A stretch of DNA of 63,812 bases from Falciphora oryzae (lineage: Eukaryota > Ascomycota > Sordariomycetes > Magnaporthales > Magnaporthaceae), in assembly GCA_000733355.1 (NCBI GenBank), contig JNVV01000023.1, positions 6,135 to 69,946 on the forward strand, read 5' to 3'. Below are positions 10,725-22,768 of this stretch, piece after piece. The notes under the pieces were generated by a model, which did no database searches, was not told the DNA's origin, and was given only the letters and a program-made list of their open reading frames with translations. Made by a program: the position numbers and the translations under genes. The first letter of the stretch is position 1. Every line of letters starts with the position of its first letter.

Positions 10725-13700
10725 ATGACCGAAATCCAACGGGAATTTATTAGTACGTACGAAGCAATTTCGGCCCTATCCCGAAATATAAGCCAGAAAA
10801 TCCTCGCCGATCGGGAACAAATCCGCGAAATAAAAACCCATTACGACCATATCACCCACGCGTATAATACCGTCGTTTCCTTATATAAGGAAGGCCTAAT
10901 CGCTTCCGCCGACTAACAAAAGGCATTCCAGTAACGGATTATCGGAAAAAGCCAGGCATTTGCATAACAAATTTGGGCTACGGTTGCCACTTTGGCCAAA
11001 AAGCAACAAACCCGTTCGGAGGCCCTAATTTAGCTTCGGAATATTATTCGGGCCCAATAAAACCATTTGCAAAACCTACAAATACGGTTTTCCACCTTCG
11101 AAAAAGGAGTTACTAACTAGGCCGTCGATAAAGATGCCCAGATCCAGGATCTCCTAACCAAAGAGCATATTTCGCCCGAGGCCTTTACTAAAACCAAGCG
11201 ACGCATATTAGCCCAAACTCACCAGTTTGTTAAAGACGCCGTACGGGAAAGCCGGCGGCTTGCAGCATAAAGAAAGCGGCCTAAATCAGCTATTGTACTT
11301 TCGGCCCTGCAACGATCGTTTTAACAACCCGGATCAAACCGAAGCTTTCCTTAGGACGTACCCGTCCTTATTAGGGAAAATAGGGCCGAAGTTGATACCG
11401 ATATACTTCCGCCTTCCGCTTTTAAATAAACAAGCTCGATGGCGCGGGAACGGATCGTCGGATCAAACGCCGGTTTGCTGGCCGCACAAATAGAAAGGAC
11501 CCTAAGGGATTTACAAACCCGAACAAACCAAGCCCGTATAAGCATTACGCCGGGACGGACATAAAAACAACCCGCCGGTAATCCGGACTTTTCGGACTTT
11601 TCGGAATCGGATGGTAGCGATAATAGCCTGCCACCGCGACCTCCTAACCGAAGGCCACGGCTGTTCCGATCACCCTCTCCGCCAGACGATAGGGCCTCGC
11701 AACCCTTTAGGGAAACTCCTTAAGGCACGGTTTTTATGGTTAACCCCGTGCAACTTAAAGCCCCCAGCGCTTTCGAAAGGGATCGCACTAAATTTAAAGA
11801 CTGGTGGTTCGTGGTACAGGCTCATATAAACGCCTGCCCCTAAAGCTTTACGGGTAACCCGTACCGCATCATTTGGGTCGGGTCCCTCTTAAAAGGAGCC
11901 GCCCTCCAATGGCACGTGGCCAGGGCACGTTTACTGGAATTTATAAACGTTCGAAATTCCTGGAAAGGATACGCTTCGTTGCTGGAGGAGCATTATAAGG
12001 ACCCTAACGAAGAACGAACCGATGCCAGAAAGCTCCGGTCCTTAAAATACAACGGCGATATCGTCGGCTACCTAACGGAGCTGGGGCAGTACAATATTAC
12101 TACCCGATAAACCGGTACGACCTTCCGGGATTTCGTCCGATCCTCGCTACCCGAAGGTATCGCCGATTTGGTATATGCCAATAAAGGTCGAATCCTTACG
12201 GACGACGCCGAATTCCTCGAAGCCTTCTAAAAGGCAGGGATTATTTACGAGCAAAAGCTCGCGGATAGAGCCTCTATTAAGGCTTTGATGTAAGGAACGG
12301 GCTAAAAGGAAAAGGGAAAAGACGAGCCCGTTTCGAATTAGGAGCGCTCGAACGCGGGCCGTCGCCGCGGTAAGGGCTCCAAAAATAGGAACCCAAGTCC
12401 ATCCTTAAGCTCCCGTTCCGGAAAGAAGGCTAATGATAAAAAGGCCGCCGACAAAAAGAACAACATTTGGACTACCACCCAATTGGCACTCGAAGGAATC
12501 GAACAACGCGATATCGACGCACGAAAGTTGGCTAAAGCCGACTGCTGGCGCTGCGGAAAAGAAGGGCACCACACTTTGGAATGCTACGCAAAAAAGGACA
12601 CCAACGGCAAGGAGCTCCCTCCTACACCAGCAAAAACGGCCGGCTCCAAATCCATCCTTAAACGCCCTGCAACGGACGAACAGGAGGAACAGCCACAGGC
12701 AAAAAGGGCCAAAATCGCCGGCCTCGCTTCGGAAACCCCGAGCGAACCACGAATTTTTGAACTATCGGATTCGGAATCGGACGATGACTGTTGACAACCA
12801 TCGACCGTCGCTGCTGCACGAAGGCCCTTAACGGATAGGGAATTCGCAAAGCCAATCCTTCGCATGTATATACGGGCGAGGGGGTCGAAAGAAATACCTG
12901 TCCGGGTGCTTTTGGACGGTGGCAGCGACACGAAGGTTATTTCAAACAAAATAGCCAAGCAATTTCCAGGCCATTTGGTCGACAAAGCCATCCCTCGCGT
13001 AATGACCTCCTTTTTAGGGAAAATCGAACCAGAGGCCGGAAAGCAATTAGTTGTCGACGTTACCTTCCGGCACAAAACGCACTATTTTACGGAAACGTTC
13101 GAAGTTAGTCCTACGGATCCAGATTGCGACGTTATCCTACCCTTCGCATGGCAAAGGTAACACCCACCGTTGGGCTTATTAGATCGCGACCTTCGGGACA
13201 TCCGCATGGATTCGGACAAGTGCCGGAAGTGCAACAAGCCCCGGGCCCGGAAGCTATAGGATTTACGACCCTTTAAAGGCTTACGCTTTCGGGAGGATAT
13301 AAAAACGGTCGAACCCGCAGTTATTGCGGCCATTAAGTACGGGCATGGTATTCTTTCCCCTGAGGAAGTGGCTAAAGCAGATTCGGACGGCCTCGAATCG
13401 GTACCAGAGGAGTTTAGGGAGTTCCTTTCTATTATGACGGAAGCGGCCGCTACCCGTTTTCCCGATTATTAGCCCTAGGACCACGAAATTTACCTAAAGG
13501 AAGGAGCCCAATTAACCTATGGCCCCCTATACCAAATGAGCCAAAGAGAGCTAGACGTTTTAAAGCCTTGGCTGGAAAAGCATGTGCGAACCGGCAAGGT
13601 TAGGCTATGCAAAACTGCCAACAGTTCGCCTTTTATGTTCGCAGAAAAGAAAGACCCCCTCGATCCTTTAAAGGTGGTGGTCGACTATAGGGACGTGAAC

Positions 13701-16541
13701 GCCAAAACGATTCCGATTCAATGCCCTATCCCGCTTATTATAAAGCTTTAGGATCGATTTCGGAATGCCAAATGGAAAACGAAAATCGACCTTAAAACCG
13801 GGTTTAACCTAATTCAGATAAAAAAAGGGCACGAATGGCTTACGGCTTTCCGCTGCAAATACGGCGTTTTCGAATTTACGGTTATGCCTATGGGCCTTAT
13901 TAACGCCCCCGCTACCTTCCAAAGCATAATGAACCATATTTTTATGGACCTTATCGATGCCGGGCTCCTCGTGTATTTGGATAACCTCCTAATATACGCA
14001 GAGACCAAGGAATAATACGATAATTTGGTAAAGGAGGTGCTTCGCCGCCTTACCAAACATAACCTAACCGTGGCCCCTCGCAAATGCGTTTGGGGGGTGC
14101 ACGAGGTCGAGTTCCTTAGTTACATAATAGGACCCGACGGTATCGCAATATCCAAGGATAAAGTGGATGCTATTGTGCAATGGGAAGCCCCCAAATGCTT
14201 TAAAAACTCCCAATCCTTTATTAGCTTCGCTAACTTTTACAGGAGGTTTATTAAAGGGTTTTTTAAAATCGTTAAGCCTATAACAACGGCCAACGCCCTG
14301 CTTAAAAGCTAATAGCGATAAACCCCCGAAATGGACCAGGCCTTCGAGGCTTTTAAAGTCGCTTTCGTTTCGCTTCCGATACTCCGGCATTTCGATCCGT
14401 TTTTCCCGGCGCAAATCGAGGTAGACGCTTCGGACTTTGCCTTTGGAGGGGTATTATCCCAAAGGGACCCCGAAACTAATAAACTGCACCCCGTTGCTTT
14501 CCATTCACGCAAAATGTCGCCCGCCGAAATCAACTATAAAATTCACGATAAGGAACTTTTAGCGGTCGTTAACTGTTTCGCTAGGTGGAGGCATTACCTC
14601 GAAGGGGCAAAGCACCGGATAGAGGTTTATACAAATTACCGGAACCTCGAATATTTCCTAACGGCCAAAGTCCTTAATCGAAGGCAAGCCCGGTGGGCAC
14701 AACAGCTAGCTGGTTATTAGTTTATAATTAACTACCGGCCAAAAAAACAAAACGATAAGGCCGACGTGCTTTCGAAACTTTTTTAGCACAGGCCTAAAAA
14801 AGGAGGGAGTAAGGATTAGCCGATTACGACGATCCTGCAAAAAAAACATTTCCCAGCAAGAATTTCGGCCTTAAAAGGATAAAAAGATAACCCTATGGAA
14901 GAAGTTTTGCCGTAAGGAGCACCTTTTTTCCTTTTGTCCCCAGGCCGGCTTTATAGTATTCCAATCCTAAAATGGGCTACGGAATTTACTAACAAAGTTA
15001 AGCAAGCTGGTATATCGGATTCCGAATACCAGGGCCGCTTTTAAAAGCCCGAAAAGGGTGAAAAAGTTAAGGATGGCCTCCTTTATTATAAAGAAAGATT
15101 GTGGGTGCCAACGGAGGCCCTACAAAAGGAAGTCCTCGAGTCCGAACATAACACAAAAGTCGCTGGATATATAAGTATAGATAAAACCCTCGAATTAATT
15201 ATTCGGCACTTTTGGTGGCCTAATATCGAGGTAAAAGTCCGGGAATACGTGAGGGGATGCCTGGAGTGCCAACGCAATAAGGCCCCAAAGCATGCCCCCT
15301 TTGGACCCCTATAAACTATGGAGCTGCATTACCAGCCCTGGAAGACGGTAGCTATAAACTTCATTACGGACCTCCCTTTAAGCGATGGGTGCGATTCAAT
15401 CTGGGTAATAGTAAACCCCTTTACCAAAATGGCGCATTTCGTCCTCCTTAAAATCGAGGGTAAGAAGTCGGATGACCTTATCCGCATTTTCGCTAAAAAA
15501 TACTGGCGATTGCACGGTGTGCCTTTGGATATTATCTTTGATAGAGATTCCAGATTTACGAGCCATTTGTGGAAAGATTTCCTCCGTTTGGTAGGCATTA
15601 AGCTAAGAATGAGCACTGCCTTCCATCCCCAAACAGATGGACAAACCGAAAGGCTTAACCAAAGCCTGGAAGCCTACTTTAGGTCTTTCGTAAATTACGA
15701 AATGACCAACTGGGTCGAGCTATTACCTACGGCGGAATTTGCTTATAATAATATATTTTCGGCAAGTACCTTTATTACTCCCTTTTTCGCCAATTACGCG
15801 TACCACCCAGCTTCCAATAATCCCCCTTTCCCAGAACGAATACGCAATCCAGCAAGCCAACTCTACCGGCATTAGATGACCCAGGTGCACGAAGAAGCTA
15901 AACAATACTTCGAGAAAGCCCGGGAACGAATGAAGCATTGGGCCGACAAAAGGAGAAGCCCCTCGCCGGTCCTTACCGAAGGACAGTTCGTTATATTAAA
16001 CGCCCGGCACATAAAGACCCGTCGCCCCGCCAAAAAATTCGATGCTAAAATGCTTGGGCCCTTCCGGATCCTTAAGGTTATTTCTCCCACGGCGGTACGA
16101 TTGGCCCTGCCTAAAACCTGGAAAATCCATAATGCTTTCCACGTATCCCTTATCAAACCCTACCGCTTTAGCATTCAGGCAAGACCTAACTTTGACCAGG
16201 TACTGCGGGAAGCCCCCTCGGTTATAGGAAATTTCGTTATGGACAAGGTTATGGACTCCATGGATACAAGCGGGAAGGTTCGTTACTTTGTCCGATGGGA
16301 AAATTACCCACGCAAAAAGGACTAGACGTGGGAACCCTGGGAGCATTTCGATACCGACGGGTCTAAGCAACACGTTGTTGCCTTTTATCGGCTTAACCCC
16401 GATAAGCTTAGGGACCCCCGCGTGCCATAAGATATAGGCACGGCCGCATCCCTTAAGCGGGCTTTAAACGGTTTCGAAACGCGCCCTAGGAAAAGGAGGA
16501 TAGTGTTACACGGAAAAACCTGTGAACTCACCTAATCGGCC
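10725..16541 (+). pseudogene. gag-pol: Gypsy-2 gag-pol polyprotein (many nonsense codons)
   Basis: Gag, protease, RT, RNase H, integrase and chromodomain all lie in one reading frame of about 1900 codons. The zinc knuckle CWRCGKEGHHTLEC (12543-12584) is intact, and the protease keeps LLDGGSDTKVIS (about 12910-12945). The RT box YLDD has become YLDN (13974-13985), removing a catalytic Asp. RNase H covers about 14331-14720 and the integrase HHCC region 15099-15300. The integrase core is at 15318-15700 (HPQTDGQTERLNQ), and a chromodomain follows near 16230-16360 (VRYFVRWENYP, with TAG in place of the Trp before TWEPWEHF). The TGA at 12792-12794 between Gag and protease is in the same frame. After chromodomain and purine tract the frame stays open into the 3' LTR, to the TAA at about 16539. 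Confidence 0.9.
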
Positions 16542-16788
16542 CCACAGAAGGTCCGGGAACCGGTATAGGTGCCTAACGGCCCTGAGGCCCAAAGGCCGAA
16601 GGCCGGAATGGCAGTGTGAATCATATACTTAATACTTCGCACGGATCACAGGGTGGTTTATATAAACCCTGCCATCTCCTATGTCCTCCATAAAAGATTC
16701 CTTCTTCCTCAAGCATCTCTTGAGCCCATAGAAAGATTATCTGCAATATAGAGATCCTTCTCCAAGCCGTCTTTGACCCCTTGTTACA
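16504..16788 (+). repeat. Gypsy-2 3' LTR (285 bp)
   Basis: TGTTACACGG to CTTGTTACA, preceded by the polypurine tract and followed by GAAAC. It differs from the 5' LTR mainly by transitions, consistent with point-mutational silencing after insertion. Confidence 0.95.
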
Positions 16789-17273
16789 GAAACGTCGGCT
16801 GTGGATGTCGGGAAGAACTTCGCCTTTAAAGCTTTTTCTTTAATTTGCCGGGTCGCTGCGACCCCTCCGCCTCCCAGCTTTAACGTCGGCAGGGAGGGGG
16901 GTGGTGGGGGTTAATAGCTTTAATATTAAAATCGGGTACTGCGTTAACTAAAGCATTTCCAGCTTTAACTAAAGCAAAGCTACCATTATTAGTAACGCGA
17001 TAACGAGTTTTAGCTACAATTGTAACTGCTTTTAAAATAGCGGGACCATTAACGCGACGGGGACGACCAATTTTAAATGGAGCTAAAAATAGTGGAGGAG
17101 GTGGATAAAAGGGACGAAAACCGAATTTTCCAACGTTAGGGCTAATAAAACGGTTTTTTTTAAAATCCATCTTTGCTTCCGGCGGTTTAATAGTAGGATA
17201 CGGAAATCCCTTTATTGCTGCCTAAATAGCACTAATAAAGCGCATATTTTTTGGTATAATTATAATTCGGTTA

Positions 17274-17715
17274 ACGTGGTTCATCACCGAGTCGCCCATA
17301 TCACCGAGTCGCCCACTTCAAAATCCCATACTAAACGCCGTTTTCGACCCCCCGGTTAAATCCACTAATTTTTTATAAAATTCCATGAAAATTTAATATG
17401 TTATATTTAACTATAGAATTGATTTTATGATTATTTTTCCAGATTTTTATCATTGCTATTTAAGGTGATTTACTATTTATACACAGTGTTTTACACAGTG
17501 TTTTACATAGTGTTTAAAAGTCTCCTAAAATAATGCTACTAAAAATCTGGAAAAATAATCATAAAATCAATTCTATAGTTAAATATAATATATTAAATTT
17601 TCATGGAATTTTATAAAAAATTAGTGGATTTAACCGGGGGGTCGAAAACGGCGTTTAGTATGGGATTTTGAAGTGGGCGACTCGGTGATATGGGCGACTC
17701 GGTGATGAACCACGT
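17274..17715. mobile_element. MITE-2: palindromic pogo-type MITE (442 bp)
   Basis: ACGTGGTTCATCACC at the left and the exact inverted terminus at the right, flanked by TA (17272-17273 and 17716-17717). The arms (about 185 bp each) are almost perfect inverted repeats around a short centre with a repeated ACACAGTGTTTT motif. Each end has adjacent 17-mers ATCACCGAGTCGCCCAT and ATCACCGAGTCGCCCAC. The arm segment TACTAAACGCCGTTT is shared with MITE-1, so the two are sister families. Confidence 0.93.
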
Positions 17716-17717
17716 TA

Positions 17718-19081
17718 GCGTAAATAGCGTGTAGGTTTGCCGCTAAAAGCAAATATTAGTTAAAAAAATGCAGTTATAATATAAGTTATAATATTATAAA
17801 TTTATTAAAGATAATGCAAATAATAAATTTTTTAGCTATTTTTTGCAAAGTTCTTAAAACAAATGCTTGGATCCGCATATTACCAACATTTTGGAAATCC
17901 TAAACGATTTCCCGGACGATTTTAGCGAAAGGAGTTTTAGGAATAAAAAGTTCGGTAAACTTTTAATATTTGCGGATTTCCCGCAAAGCGATAACTATAG
18001 GCTATTAATATTTAAAACCTTAAAATGGCGGAAAAATATTTATTTCCGGGTTTTTTGCGGCGTTATTAAATCCGGCCAATAACGATAAACTTTTTCGTCG
18101 TTTTACCAGCGCCGACGCGGAAACGCGGCCTTTTGCCGCCGGTTATAAACCGCGGCAAAATAAATAAAGGCGAAAAAGCGGCGGAAAAGCGGCGAAAATT
18201 ATAACGAAAGTTATAACGTATAGGAGCGGGCGATAAGGTGGAAGGGGAAAATGGGTGGGAAAAGTTAAAAGTAAAAAAAAAGGAAAGTTTAAAAAAAAAA
18301 AATTAAAAAAGCCCAATTTGGAATATATAGATTTATTTACCCTGTTCGACCTCTATAAGCCATAGGGAGTATCTTCTATTCGGGGTAGCTAGTAGGATAC
18401 AAACCGTGCTTCCGATCTGACAGATCGTTAAATAAAGTCGGGTGAAACTCTCTTATTAACAACTTCGCTGCGAGTCCGCTTCGTGTGCTAGTTCCTTGTA
18501 ACTATTTAAAAACATTAGTAATTAAACAAACACGAACACGAGCGTGCACCCTGCACGACCACGAGCGTGCCTATTAACGAGGTCCAAATCCAGTGGGTTC
18601 CACTCCATCTAAGCCGGGGCTCGCTAGCTAACCCTTTATTTCTTGCATAGAGCCCGCCGCCTCGTCGCGGCGTACCTTTTATTCCCTTCGTTAAATGCCA
18701 TTTTCTGTCCGTCCCACTCTGTTATTAGGCGTTATCTTTTTTATCGGAATTGGTATTTTCGGTTTGACCTCGCTTCGATATCGGTGCAGCTTATCCCGGT
18801 GGACCAGTCCGGTTTATCCTCGTGCTTGTTTGTTTTTTTGTTTCCCACGTGCACGCACGCCTCCTAGGTGACCAATTTAGGGGTGCGGGCACGGTTCGGG
18901 GAAAAGACCCCGTAATGCAAGCCTAACGAGTGGCTTTTTCTTTCGATGCGGGTTTGTGGGTTCGTCGATAGTTGATAAGGGTTGTTGTTTGTGGGGCTTC
19001 CTTTGTGGGTTCGTTACGTGGGACGTCGGGGTAGTTCGAGGCCTTTTTGTGCACGTTTACGCGAAATACAAAAAGACCTGG
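17718..19081. other. Unassigned AT-rich repeat-like region
   Basis: No gene is supported. Short open frames on both strands lack recognisable motifs. The sequence has TpA-rich, CpG-retaining composition like the neighbouring transposons. CACGAGCGTGC occurs twice around 18539-18572. It may be decayed transposon or the 5' part of the LINE, but I could not show either. Confidence 0.3.
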
Positions 19082-19154
19082 TGCCTTCGGCAGGAATCGA
19101 ACCTGCGCCTTCCGAAGAGGACCACCTAGTGCTGAACCACTGCACTACGAGGGC
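19082..19154 (-). tRNA. tRNA-like sequence (pseudo-tRNA or SINE head)
   Basis: Read on the minus strand this 73-nt segment has a 7-bp acceptor stem (GCCCTCG with CGAAGGC, one C/A mismatch), a D-arm GTGC..GCAC with an A-box-like TAGTGCAGTGGTTCAG, and a perfect T-arm GCAGG-TTCGATT-CCTGC containing the B box. The central part does not fold into an anticodon arm, so an identity cannot be assigned. It abuts the broken end of Gypsy-A at 19158-19161. A degenerate tRNA pseudogene or the head of a tRNA-derived SINE are both possible; a working tRNA is unlikely. Confidence 0.45.
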
Positions 19155-22100
19155 ACCGGTAGTTAATTATAAACTAATAACTAATTAGTTATTATGCCTA
19201 TTTGGTTTGCTTTTGATTAAAAATTTTAGCCCTTAAAAAACATTCGAAGTTCCAGTAATCCGTATAAACCTTTATCTGGTGCTTTGCCTTTTCGAGGTAA
19301 TATTTCCACCTAGCGAAACAGTTAACGACCGCTAAAAGTTCTTTATCGTGGATTTTATAATTGATTTTAGCAGGCGACATTTTGCGTAAATAAAAGGTAA
19401 CGGGGTGCAATTTATTAATTTTGGGGCCCTTTTGGGATATTACCTTTTTAAAGGTAAAATTTAAAGCGTTTATTTTAATTTGTACTGGAAAAAATGGGTC
19501 GAAATACCAGAGTATCGGAGGCGAAACGAAAGCGATTTTAAAGGCTTCGAAAGCCTATTTTATTTCGGGGGTTTATCGCTATTAGCTTTTAAGTAGGGCG
19601 TTAGCCGTCGTTATAAGCCTAATGATTCCTAAAAACCTTTTAATAAACCTTTTATAAAAGTTGGCAAAGCCGACGAACGATTGGGAGTTTTTAAAGCAAT
19701 TAGGGGCCTTTTATTGCATAATAGCATTAACTTTATTTTTGGATATAGCGATGCTTTCGGGTCCTATTATATAACTAAGAAACTCGATTTCGTGTACCAT
19801 TTAAACGCATTTGCGAAGGGCTACGGCTAGGTTGTGTTTGGTAAAGCGGCGAAGCATTTCTTTTATTAAATTATCGTATTGTTTTTTAGTTTTTGCGTAT
19901 ATTAAAAGGTTATCCAAATATACGAGGAGCCTGGTATCGATAAAATCTATAAAAATATGGTTTATTATGCTTTGGAAAGTAACGGGGGCGTTAATAAAGC
20001 CTATTAGTATAACCGTAAATTTAAAAACGCCGTATTTGCAACGGAAGGCCGTAAACCATTCGTGCCCTTTTTTTATCCGAATTAGGTTAAACCCGGTTTT
20101 AAAGTCGATTTTCGTTTTCTATTTGGCATTCCGAAATCGATTTTAAAATTCCGTAATAAACGGGATAAAGCACCGAATCGGAATCGTTTTGGCGTTTACG
20201 TCCTTATAGTCGACCATTACCTTTAAAAAATCGAAGGGGTTTTTTTTTGCGAATATAAGGAGCGAACTATTGGCAGTTTTATATAGCCTAGCCCGACCGA
20301 TTCGTACCTGCTTTTCTAACTACGGCTTTAGGATATCCAATTCCTTTTAGCTTATTGGGTATAAAGGGTTATGGGTTAATTAAACTCCTTTTTTAAAATA
20401 AATTTCGTGGTCCTAAAGCTAATAATCGGGGAAACGGGTAGCAGCCGCTTCCGTTATAATAGGGAGAAATTCCCTAAATTTTTGTAACACCGATTCGAAA
20501 CCGTCCGAATTTGCTTTATTTACTTTTTTAAAGGAAGGAATACCGTGCCCGTATTTAATAGCGGCGATAACCGCAAATTCGATTGTTTTTATATTTTCCC
20601 GAAAGCGTAAGCCTTTAAGCGGCCGTAAATCCTATAGCTTTCGGGCCCGGGGCTTATTACATTTTCGGCATTTGTTTAAATTTATCCGGATATTCCGAAG
20701 GTCGCGATCTAATAGCTTTAGCGGTAGGTGTTACTTTTATTATGCGAAAGGCAGGATAATATCGCAATTTGAATCTGTAGGACTAATTTTGAACGTTTCC
20801 GTAAAATAGTGCGTTTTATGCCGGAAGGTAACGTTAACAACTAGTTGCTTTCCGGCTTTTAGTTTGATTTTTTTTAAAAAGGAGGTTATTACGCGAGGGA
20901 TAGTTTTATTAACTAAGTAATTTGGGAGTTGCTTAGCTATTTTATCCGATATAACTTTCGTATCGCTGCTTCCGTTTAAAAGGACCCGGATAGGTATTTC
21001 CTTCGATCCTTTCGCTCGTATATATATATGCGAAGGATTGGTTTTGCAAGTTCTTTATCCGTTAAAGGCCTTCGTATAACAGCGACGGTCGATAATTGTT
21101 AATAGTTATCGTCCGATTCCGAATTTAATAGTTTAAAAATTCGTAGTTCGCTCGGGGCTTTTAAAGTAAGGCTAGCGATTTTAGCTTTTTAGCTTGTGGC
21201 TATTCCTTTTATTTGTCCGTTACAGGGCGTTTAAAAATAGATTTAGCACCGGCCGTTTTTGCTAGTGTAAAAGGGAATTCCTTACCGTTAGTATCTTTTT
21301 TAGCGTAGCATTTTAACGTATAGTGCCCTTTTTTTCCGTAACGTTAGCAATCGGCTTTAGCCAATTTTCGTGCGTCGATATCGCGTTATTCGATTCCTTT
21401 AAATGCTAATTTGGTGGTAATTTAAATGTTATTTTTTTTATTAGCAGCTTTTTTATCGTTAGCTTTTTTTCTGGAACTAGAGCTTAAAAATGGATTTGGG
21501 TTTTTATTTTTAAAGCTTTTACCGCGGCGACGGCCTCCATTCGAACGCTTTTAATTCGAAACGGGCTTGTTTTTTCCCTTTTCCTTTTAGCCCGTTTTTT
21601 ATATTAAAGCTTTAATAAAAGCTTTATCCGCGAGCTTTTGCTTGTAAATAATCCCTGCTTTTTGGAAAGCTTTAAAGAATTCGGCGTTGTTTGTAAAGAT
21701 TTAACTTTTATTGGTATATACCAAATCGGCGATACCTTCAGGTAGCGAAGATCGGACGAAATCCTAGAAAATCGTACCAGTTTATCGGGTGGTAATATTG
21801 TATTGCTTTAATTCCGTTAGGTAGCTAACGATATCGCCGTTATATTTTAAAAACTGAAGTTTTTTAACATTAGTTCGTTTTTCGTTAGGGTTTTTATAAT
21901 GCTTTTTTAGCGACGAAACGTATCCTTTCCAGGAATTTTAAACGTTTATGGACTTTAATAAACGTGCTTTAGCTACGTGCTATTAAAGGGCGGCTTTTTT
22001 TTTAAAAAGGACCTAACCTAAATAATGCGGTACGGGTTACCCGTAAAGCTTTAAGGGCAGGCGTTTATATAAGTTTATATTATAAATTATTAGTTTTTAA

Positions 22101-22473
22101 ATTTGGTACGATCTTTTTCGAAAGCGTTAGGGGCTTTAAATTGCACGGGGTTAATTATAAAAACTGTGCTTTAGGGAGTTCCTTTAGGAGGTTACGAAGC
22201 TTTATCGTTTAATGGAAAGGGTAATCGGAATAGCCGTAGCTTTTTGTTAGGAGGTTTCGGTAGCAGGTTATTATCGCTATTATCCGATTCCGAAAAGTCC
22301 GAAAAGTCCGGATTACCGGCGGGTTGTTTTAATATCCGTCCCGGCGTAATGTTTATGCGGGTTTGGTTTGTTTGGGTTTGTAAATCCTTTAGGGTCCGTT
22401 TTATTTGTGCAATTAATAAGCCGGCGTTCGATCTAACGATCCGTTCCCGCGCTATCGAGCTTGTTTATTTAAA

Positions 22474-22768
22474 TGTCACACGGAAGAACCCGTGGACCTA
22501 ACTAGTCGGCATCACGAGTCGGCCTCACGGAGGGTCGAAGACCCGCATAGGCGGTCAACGGCCCTAAGGCCAAACGGTGAAGGTCGGAAGGCAGTGTAAA
22601 TCATGTACTCGATACTTCGCACGGATCACAAAGGGTCTATATAAACCTTGCCATCTCCTATGTCCTTCACGAAAGATTCCTTCCTCCTCAAGCATCTCTT
22701 GAGCTTATAGAAAGATTATCTGCAATTTAGAGATTCTTTTTCCAAGCCGTTTTTGACCCTTTGTTACA
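22474..22768 (+). repeat. Gypsy-3 5' LTR (295 bp)
   Basis: TGTCACACGG to CCCTTTGTTACA with a TATATAAA box near 22640. It is followed at once by CAAATAATCTTT, complementary to AAAGATTATCTG inside the LTR except for one transition, so the self-priming layout of Gypsy-2 is conserved. Confidence 0.95.

Larger units (their letters stand above)
9816..16788 (+). mobile_element. Gypsy-2: full-length Ty3/Gypsy chromovirus with single gag-pol frame
   Basis: 6973 bp, with 285-bp LTRs at both ends and a perfect 5-bp target duplication GAAAC (9811-9815 and 16789-16793). It inserted into the minus-strand LINE. The coding region is a single frame from 10725 to the 3' LTR, broken by roughly 35-40 nonsense codons, nearly all TAA/TAG. 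The polypurine tract AGGAAAAGGAGGATAG precedes the 3' LTR. The single polyprotein, the chromodomain and a 12-nt self-complementary priming site place it near the Tf1/sushi type of chromoviruses. It is the best-preserved of three related copies here (with Gypsy-A and Gypsy-3) and serves as the reference for reading the others. Confidence 0.95.
7404..17271 (-). mobile_element. LINE (non-LTR retrotransposon, Tad1/I-like), split by insertions
   Basis: Minus-strand non-LTR retroelement seen in three pieces: 16794-17271 (5' side, upper limit uncertain), 9239-9815, and 8806 down to about 7404. Removing Gypsy-2 with one GAAAC duplicate restores a continuous frame (FFPTSTADV into SDVPDDPF), and removing MITE-1 with one TA rejoins the RT domain at GYPL. 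This shows one ancestral element invaded twice. A later Cys/His-rich segment near 7500-7680 (CLYGQSLETIAYVLGYC) recalls the C-terminal zinc finger of LINE ORF2. Stop codons and a mutated active site show it is dead. The Tad-like assignment rests on motif order only. Confidence 0.8.

Noticed and set aside
19082..19154. A functional tRNA gene
   Set aside because: The anticodon arm does not pair and the acceptor stem has a mismatch.
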